This document shows, in pieces, positions 44,140 to 51,324 of a stretch of DNA of 51,324 bases (position 1 is the stretch's first letter; each line of letters begins with the position of its first letter). The notes under the pieces were generated by a model. It searched no databases. It had not been told where the DNA came from and saw only the letters and a list, made by a program, of their open reading frames with translations. Made by a program: the position numbers and the translations under genes. The stretch is from positions 1 through 51,324 of the forward strand of contig JASANE010029239.1 in assembly GCA_030248225.1 (NCBI GenBank), written 5' to 3'. This DNA is from Trileptium ribeirensis. Its lineage: Eukaryota > Nematoda > Enoplea > Enoplida > Thoracostomopsidae.

Positions 44140-44795
44140 AGCACTGTAATGCATTTACAGAACCGTTTTTAAAATTCGCTTAAAGCAGAAATTACTGATA
44201 AGGACGTCGCTGCCAAAAACAGCCTATATAAAAAACACCTCAATCACTTTGTCATCGCCATTTTATTTTGTCTATTTATTGTCGTTGCAGTATCCACACT
44301 TGTCTGGAAGTCTGTACTGTATTTACTGAACCGTTCCTAAAATTCGCTTCAAGCAGAAATGACTGATTCGAAAGTCGCTGCCAAAAAACAGGCTATATAA
44401 AAACACCTCAATCACTTTGTCATCACCATTTTATTTTGCCTATTTATTGTCGTTGCAGTATCCACACTTATCTGGAAGTCTGTACTGTAGTTACTGAACC
44501 GTTCCTAAAATTCGCGTCAAGCAGAAATGACTGATTCGGAAATCGCTGCCAAAAACAGCCTATATAAAAAACACCTCAATCAATTTGTCATCACCATTTT
44601 ATTTTGCCTATTTATTGTCGTTGCAGTATCCACACTTGTCTGGAAGTCTGTACTGTAGTTACTGAACCGTTCCTAAAATTCGCGTCAAGCAGAAATGACT
44701 GATTCGGAAATCGGTGCCAAAAAACAGCCTATATAAAAAACACCTCAATCACTTTGTCATCACCATTTTATTTTGCCTATTTATTGTCGTTTTGT
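44140..44795. repeat. 168-bp satellite, four units
   Basis: GAACCGTTCCTAAAATTCGC or close variants start at 44160, 44328, 44496 and 44664, exactly 168 bp apart. Each unit carries CCTATATAAAAAACACCTCA, a TATA-like word, and three carry TTTATTGTCGTTGCAG, an acceptor-like word. The last unit loses about 13 bp and then leaves the array. The first unit is the most diverged. Confidence 0.93.
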
Positions 44796-45274
44796 CTGGC
44801 AGGCGTTCAATTTGTTATGCTCCAATTAACATATCATCATTTAAGATGTAAATTAGTTGGTTGGTTCATCGTTATCGTCACCTCAATCTGTTGGTTCGAT
44901 ATTGATTGCTAATTTGTTTGCCAATTTTACGACTTGAACGCGTCAGCTATATAATATGTAATCATAAATCCACGCTTGGCTAAACGGTTAATGTTCGCCC
45001 ACAGCAAAGCGTCCCGTATACTTATCTTATACAGGTTTCTGATTGTTTTTTATTATCAACCATAAAATTTGCTGCAAGGTCGTTGACTTTATGCATTCAG
45101 CATATAGTTATGCATGCAACGCATATCTGTTGTATCGAAATACCAAATATGTTTTTTCTTAGTAGGTTTGTTTCTGTTTTAGCTTTATGCTTTTATACAT
45201 TTTATGTTACATTAATTTTTGCTTGGTTCTGTCATTGTCGTTAGGCTGACACCTTGTTTTTTTGCTTTTCTCAG

Positions 45275-45522
45275 ATTGTGCATTATAAGCTTTTGCTTCA
45301 GTGCAAAACTCTACTGTGGTCGAAACAGAATTTTCACAAGTCCGATCCGTTTGAAGGAGCACGCTAACCAGTGGCAAACGGTCCGGATTCATCCTACCCC
45401 ATTCAAGGCGAAACAAAACGGAGTCACAGTGATTGACGCCGATGGAAATGGAATTATCAAGTTGATCACTGTTCGATGTTCGAAATGTATTGATATTTAC
45501 CGTTGGGTTTCGTTTACCCCAG
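45275..45522 (+). CDS. Possible internal exon, unknown function
   Basis: A strong acceptor (TTTTTTTGCTTTTCTCAG) opens a plus-strand frame of about 82 codons ending CCCCAG before GTAATA, phase 2 to phase 1. The translation contains RLKEHANQWQTVRIHPTPFK and NGVTVIDADGNGIIKLITV followed by RCSKC. The antisense strand is also open for 69 codons, but the splice signals favour the plus strand. No domain recognised. Confidence 0.38.
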
Positions 45523-46595
45523 GTAATACCAAATATTAATCAGTAGTTATGACTCCTCTAGTTCCTGAACTCAAAGACTGAAGTGTCTAAATGTAGTGCC
45601 ATGTTGTAGACATGGGTAGCCGTCACCTCGGAATCATTACACTTTGCGACAGATACTGCTCAGAGAAGGACACACGATAAAACGTGCTATATTAGAAACC
45701 AAAATAACAAAGTTAGATAAATTAGTTGTGCACTATTGATTGCTGTTAACCATCGCCACATAGCGGCAGAAGCATTACTCTGTATGTATGTCTTTCTAAG
45801 AAATGGGATAAAACAAAGTCAAATTTTAAGCCAAATCAACTTTTTCATGTCGAATATTGTTGTTTCCATCTATAACAAGGTAACCGGTAAAGTGATGTTA
45901 CTAATATTTTCATAGTACAGGGGACTGTACTACTGCAACTGCATGCATGTCATCTATCCTATAACCTTTTTAGCCACTAAACAAGATGGAAAAAACTGTC
46001 AATTTTGTGTCAAAATCGTGTAAGTATTGCTGATGTTATAGCTTGAAGATGACGGGCAGAATTTTGTTTAAATTTTGACAGTGGGTGTACCTATATAACA
46101 TACATATAATATAGTCGATTTTTCAAAGCTCGGCCAAACTACGGTATAGATTGCTAAAAGCAATATTGTCTACCAAGATTTGAGTATATTTCGTTGTCAT
46201 AATAAATGGTTTTGGAATTGTTGGTTCTTTTGAAGGTCATGGTTTTACCACGTATGTCGATTTTTTGATAAACAGATACTGTGCTGAATTCATTCCAGTA
46301 TATGTCTAGCTATGAAATATGGGGTAATATAGTTTCCGGATAAAAACGCCCAAATGGTACTACCATCGTCTATAACTTTGCAAAGAATACTCGGATTTGC
46401 TCAAAGTTCAGGTATGAATAAAATAATATCTTTTAATTTAGTTTATTTCTTATTTATTTCATTTGATCTAAATATATTAGTCATGTTTTGATCTATCTAG
46501 TAAATAATTAAAAGCAATGGTGCCAAACCCAGCGGTCCTATCCCAGCATCTAGATATAAATTAATCTCGAGGAATTGACAGCTATTGTATATCTA
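45523..46595. other. AT-rich stretch without recognised genes
   Basis: Nothing supported in either strand. Confidence 0.5.
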
Positions 46596-46598
46596 TCA

Positions 46599-46868
46599 CG
46601 AGAACCGTCGCGATCCCATCTCGATACTGGTAGGAAGCACGAGCTGAGGACAAGCCAGTTGATCGGTGTCATGACAGCTTTTTGCACCCAAATATACGTG
46701 GGTCTCTTGTGGATGAGCAATGGACTCGCAACAAACCCATGCGAAATTGTCAATATTGTTTCCTGAATGTTTTAATGAATTCTTTGCCTCTTTATGATGC
46801 AAGGATTGATGGTACAACACTGACGCAGCTTTGCATGCTGCTGTGACAAACATTTCGCAAGAAAGCAA
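46599..46868 (-). CDS. Open frame with Cys/His-rich composition
   Basis: About 90 codons are open on the minus strand, ending at 46596-46598, with NIDNFAWVCCESIAHPQETH and KSCHDTDQLACPQLVLP. A plus-strand frame of 63 codons covers the same bases, so at most one is real. No clear acceptor was found just upstream and no domain is recognised. Confidence 0.22.
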
Positions 46869-46869
46869 A

Positions 46870-48050
46870 AAAATCTGGTTCAGGCAACAACTCTCGAATT
46901 CAGCTGCATTTTCAGACAGAATAGGTTTAGTATACTTCTTGACATAATGAATATATTGTTGTTAGCAAAAATCCGACAATACAAATAAATATTTTATCAA
47001 CAAGCAGCAACAACAAAAACTCATTGCATATCGATAACTATAAATTTAGCATAATGATGTTTGCTTAAGACGTTAGGTCTCTCACTCCGAGCGTGAAACT
47101 TTTAGATTTCCGATGTACTTGTAGTAATGTTAATGTAATGATAAAAGGAAGTACGAACATGAAAATTTCAAAAAAACAAAGTTCATGTTAATACACAGAA
47201 ATTAAACCTCAAATGGCGCAAGTCCACTCGCGCATGGCGAAAAAAATTGAGCATCCATAATCGTTACTGTGAGAATTTTTACAAGTACTGGTTTATATTT
47301 GATATAAATGTGATGTCATTGAGGCTGTATATATATAATAGTTACAAGACTAAATTGACTCCAGCTAATGGCACGCCGGCAGCTAATTTAAATGAGCATG
47401 TTTTATATAATTTTAAATAACAAAAATGATGTTATAAAATATAATTTTAAATATGTTTTCAATCGATAAGCCTTTAATATAATTTTAATACAATATTTCT
47501 GTTCAATATTATTTCATGACGCATCGTAAAAATGGCAAAGTAACGTAGTGCATTGGAGGTATTTACAATAATCTATAAATTTTGAAATTTTAAGTTTCAA
47601 GGTTATAATTCAAGGCAGCAATTGAAAACTTCATTCATAGAAATTGTAAATTTTTGAGTTTAAGGATACTACAATTCATTTCATTCAAGAACCAACATTA
47701 AATACAGTACTGTCTGACGAAGGAACATTAAGAAGATAAACAAGCCGTAATTTCAACCCATATAATGTTCGTAAAAGTGGAAAACATCATCATTTAAAAG
47801 CAAATACTTACCTACTAACTAATACAGTTTTGAACAATTTAATTCCATATATTAACTTTTAAAATTAAACTATCGATAACATCCTTTTTAATGTTGAGTA
47901 ACTAAGTTTAACGATAAGTGCTCAAACACTCGCGTTTATATAGTACTTTTCATACAAAAATTTTGTTTTGATAAACACGAGGCTAGTTATTCATCAACTT
48001 ATTATTCCTCTATAATCGGCACACTTTTAAGAAACGCTGAAGTATACAAA
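46870..48050. other. AT-rich stretch without recognised genes
   Basis: Nothing supported in either strand. Confidence 0.5.
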
Positions 48051-48109
48051 ACAATTGGGGTTGAAGTTCCAGTCTGCAAAGACTCTGCAGATACTGCGTT
48101 CATAGACCT

Positions 48110-48356
48110 TTCTTAAAAACACGTTTGGATACTATATTTGCGGTATCATACTTTTGAGCCTATGAACCGTTCTGCCCGAGGTTGTTTAAAAGCAGAAACA
48201 GTTCTTCGATGTTTAACAGTAAATTATAATAAATATTTCATAGCTGAAGCAAATTGAAAACTAACAAGTTGGTCTTTGTTACTTTAGTAAATGTAAAGTC
48301 TCGTATGTACCATAAGAAATGAATAAAATTTGCATTGTATTGTATTGTATTGTAGT
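48110..48356 (+). mobile_element. LINE 3' end: decayed ORF2 end, UTR and tail
   Basis: The plus strand reads EPMNRSARGCLKAETVLRC and then NKYFIAEAN before a stop. This lines up with the WNxLPxxVVxAxTVxxFKxxLxKYF end of LINE ORF2 proteins, with several lost residues. A short 3' UTR (GTAAAGTCTCGTATGTACCA) ends in a TATTG-type pentanucleotide repeat at about 48332-48355. The same tail occurs inverted at 28000-28075. It is not obviously the same family as the 6.1-6.5 kb relic. Confidence 0.65.
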
Positions 48357-48569
48357 ATAATTTGTTTGGATCAATTCAAGTCCCCCGTAACAGATTGGTG
48401 GTGTACTTGAAAAAATGTACTATATTGGAAAAACTTGAATTGATGAGTTCGAGAAATTTTAGTGTTTAATAAATCTTAACATTAGGGCTACAACAATCCA
48501 TGGGGAATAGTCCCAAGCCCAGTAGCACCAGCATTGCCAGCCAAGGTATCCTTAAGGAGCCTAAATTTA

Positions 48570-48695
48570 ATTATACCGTACCGCTCTCGATATACTAAGC
48601 CTAAACTTTAGCCTAAGGTTAGGTCATTGTATGAGACATACACTAAGTTTAAGTCGGGGGCTGCAGCCCCCCCCCGAACCCCTGTTCTAAGGGGT
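48570..48695 (+). mobile_element. TIR element family M, copy C (fragment)
   Basis: CTCGATATACTAAGCCTAAA and a GGGGGCTGCAGCCCC block match the interior of the copies at 16.2 and 19.7 kb; the terminal repeats are not preserved. Confidence 0.5.
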
Positions 48696-48699
48696 TCAT

Positions 48700-51020
48700 T
48701 GTTTTAGCGATGTGAACTGTTCTAACCACTATAATAATCATATTTAGATACTATGGGGGAAAAGCCTTGAAAAGATATTCTAGGGGAAACTTTATTTAAT
48801 TCATTTATTTGACGTTTTGAATAAAGTTTACGCACCGTGCACAGAAATGAAAAATTCTTAATACATAACATCAATTAAACCGTATTTCGATTAATTAAGC
48901 TTCATCATTCAAGATAGGACAAACATATAAGCATGTATCTGAGGCGTGGGGCTACCGCGCCGCCATCAAAGAACATCGGCGATCTGCCAATTTGGCTCTC
49001 CGGCTGCATCCCACGTTAAAGAGTTTACGATAGAGAGCGACAAACCCCGCCGCTAAAGGTTCGTGGGTCCCCTGCAGACGGGTATCCGCAGAGAGCCGGG
49101 TACGGTCTCAAATTTATAGCGTTGAAATTTGCGAGCTATGTGAACCTGCTAAATGTTCTGAGCCCGTTCTGGGCTTAATGCGGGTGCACAAGCTTCTAAT
49201 TTGCTCGGATGAACATGAGTTCAAAAATTTTAGCACTTTGAGAAAGAAATTTTTTGCAAACCGATTTTGCAGATTTTATATTATGCGACTTGAAATTTTT
49301 TATATCTTTTTATTTTGGAAACGAAAACTTGTTAGTCATTTTAATCCCAAAAAAATTTTTAGCAAACTGCATAACAGTCTATCTATTATAATCAACGTTG
49401 ACACAATAATATGCATACACGAACCTTTTAGTTTCTGTATGCGGTTTGCGGCAGTCAATTGTCAGATATTTTTGTTTACTAACTTATTCTATATTTTGTT
49501 TGTGAAACAAAAAATTGTCTTAAAATTTATTTAAAGAAAAGCCAAACATTATTCCTTTGTTTTGTAATATAATACCCGATTATTGAAAGAAAGGTACAGA
49601 TTTTCATTTCGTTGAAAATAAAAACATTCTTTTCAAATTGGAAACAGACAGCACCACCGTACGTGTGATTCTTTCGTGGCATATTGAGAAATAGTACTAG
49701 CTTACTGCTGCTGTTATTATTAATTTTAATGCTGATTTGAAGCGCGTAAAGCTATCCCATAAGGGCTTTCGACGACGGCAAATTGATTCGTGAAGCCGCC
49801 ATGATACAGAGATCTCTACGATATTAAACATTTTCAACACCGGAATCATCACATTTTATTTTAATTTCGTTTTCAGTTCCGATATTGCTATCAGCCAAGT
49901 GTGTTCGAGATCATTCCATCTTGTATATGCATATTATATTATACACTATATATACTTCTTTAGCCTTGTTTTAAATTGTATGTGCAGATTAGAGTGGCAA
50001 TCTGAGCTTCAAACTAGCTTTAATCTTTCGGCAAATGAATCAGATCTGAACCATTTGTGATTAAATATAATATCGAGTATTCGATATATTTAAATGCCGA
50101 TGCGCTTTTCCAGAATTCGATTGTTTCGACAATATTCCAGACTTTGCAATTTAGGAAAAGACACAGTATTCTTTTGTCAGAATAACATACTTAGCTTAAA
50201 ATTTAGCGCTAACATTTCTGAGTTCTGTATTCAAGTTTAACCAAAACCGAACAGGAGGAGATCTGATATTTTCACGCACATTTTGTGCGCGTTCACGAAA
50301 TTACATGCTTAATCGGATATGCATCTCCTCTATCTTGATTATATTAAACTACCACTGTATACGCCTGCTTTTAATTTTCATTTTTTATTGTGTGTGAACA
50401 GTTAAAATGGTATTGGAAATTATATGTTTCCTGAAAATTTTGATTTTGAAATTCATATTAACATGCAAAATGTCTATAACCTTAAACGCGCAAACGCTGT
50501 TCGCAGCGACTAATCACGAACTAGATCGCAATTTACTGACCGCGAAAGTTAAAAACACGTTTCCAATCACGTTTCAGTAGCATACTTTCAGATAGACAGC
50601 GAACACAACATGTCAAAATTAAGATGTGATTTGATGAACGCTTACAAACGTGCGAAATGGAGGAATGTGCACGAACGCAAATTGTGTTGGTATATGCAAC
50701 AGAATTCCTGTGGTTCATTAAGTTGCGAATACTGAAATCAAAAATGTAAACCCGAATTTTTGAGCGATTTATTTAACAATTTTGAAAAAAGTACAACCAT
50801 TCTACATGTTTTACGCACTCACAGTAGAACATTGCACAATATCTGACATCTTGAAAAACTACTTACCGCCATGAATGGTATTGCACATAAGTACACGGCC
50901 CAACTAAGAACCCGTGTAAGTACAAATATATGCAAAATTCTGTCACATTTTCCTTCTATGTCCCTTCACATAAAGAATTTTAATAACACATTTGCTTCGG
51001 TCTGTCAAAAGAAATAGTTC
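48700..51020. other. Mostly AT-rich, with one GC-rich island
   Basis: At 48935-49180 a GC-rich island contains a short hairpin (AGCCCGTTCTGGGCT at 49160-49174) and a 26-codon frame; its nature is unclear (old SINE or exon). A 118-codon plus frame at 49178-49534 is very rich in F, I and K with no domain, and I do not call it. Confidence 0.35.
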
Positions 51021-51028
51021 TACAATAG

Positions 51029-51324
51029 CCAAGAGCGTAGCCGGAGGGGGGGTTGCGGGGGTGGCAGCCCCCCTTTTGGTTCAACCCCAAACAATTTTTT
51101 TGAATGGTTCCGGTTGAAATCCATGTCGGAAATTGTCCTAAAACTAGCATCTCTCGCACTATAAAACAATTACTTTCAACCGTATTTTTGACCAAACTTC
51201 ATATTTTGTATAAAAATTCGCTATTTTGGCAACAGTTGCATTTTTACTTGTTTATGGCGTACTTAATATACCAATTCTGGACCCCGCTTTCACATTTCTG
51301 GGCGCGATCCCCTTTTCTGAGCGT
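51029..51324. mobile_element. Possible transposon end entering from the right
   Basis: GAGCGTAGCCGGAGGGGGGG followed by GGTGGCAGCCCCCC resembles the GC-rich ends of hAT-type elements (compare GGAGCGTAGCTG at 16968 and GGCGTAGCCAGGGG at 26682). The window ends before a partner end could be seen. Confidence 0.35.

Noticed and set aside
49178..49534. 118-codon plus-strand frame
   Set aside because: Composition dominated by F, I, K and L in AT-rich DNA, no splice signals or domain; chance is likely in a window of this size.

Overview
The window looks like gene-poor nuclear DNA from an invertebrate animal. It is AT-rich. Its open frames are short and bounded by GT/AG splice-like signals, and it carries animal-type repeats: hAT and Harbinger-like DNA transposons, MITEs, LINE remnants and long-unit satellites. 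I cannot name the species. Nothing suggests bacterial or organellar DNA. All calls come from reading the sequence by eye; no alignment or search was run.

Layout. 1-900: end of a possible two-exon plus-strand gene. 2.2-3.9 kb: TE-like AT-rich repeat, then a 184-bp satellite split by a Harbinger-like MITE. 4.29-4.50 kb: minus-strand exon resembling part of a T-box domain. 6.09-6.55 kb: dead LINE reverse transcriptase. 8.0-8.1 kb: tRNA-like relic. 9.3 kb: hAT MITE. 11.3-14.2 kb: hAT transposon with a 729-codon transposase frame, the only long, clearly recognisable coding region. 14.7-24.3 kb: three plus-strand exons with matching phases that could form one secreted-protein gene, with a minus-strand Cys-rich terminal exon and several MITEs inside its introns. 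26-28 kb: further exon candidates. 28.6-29.4 kb: 194-bp satellite. 30.5 kb: hAT MITE. 31.5-32.05 kb: second Harbinger-like MITE. 32.4-33.8 kb: foldback element with a 9-bp target duplication. 34.2-35.85 kb: 274-bp satellite. 37.5 kb: foldback-prone MITE. 42.2-44.0 kb: direct repeats around an LTR- or promoter-like segment. 44.1-44.8 kb: 168-bp satellite. 48.1-48.4 kb: LINE 3' end. The last 300 bp may open another element.

The best-supported results are the mobile elements whose exact target-site duplications can be read directly: 3 bp TAA/TTA (Harbinger-like), 8 bp (hAT MITEs) and 9 bp (foldback). Gene calls other than the hAT transposase are exon candidates, resting on open frame, splice signals and phase agreement, and most have no recognised function.
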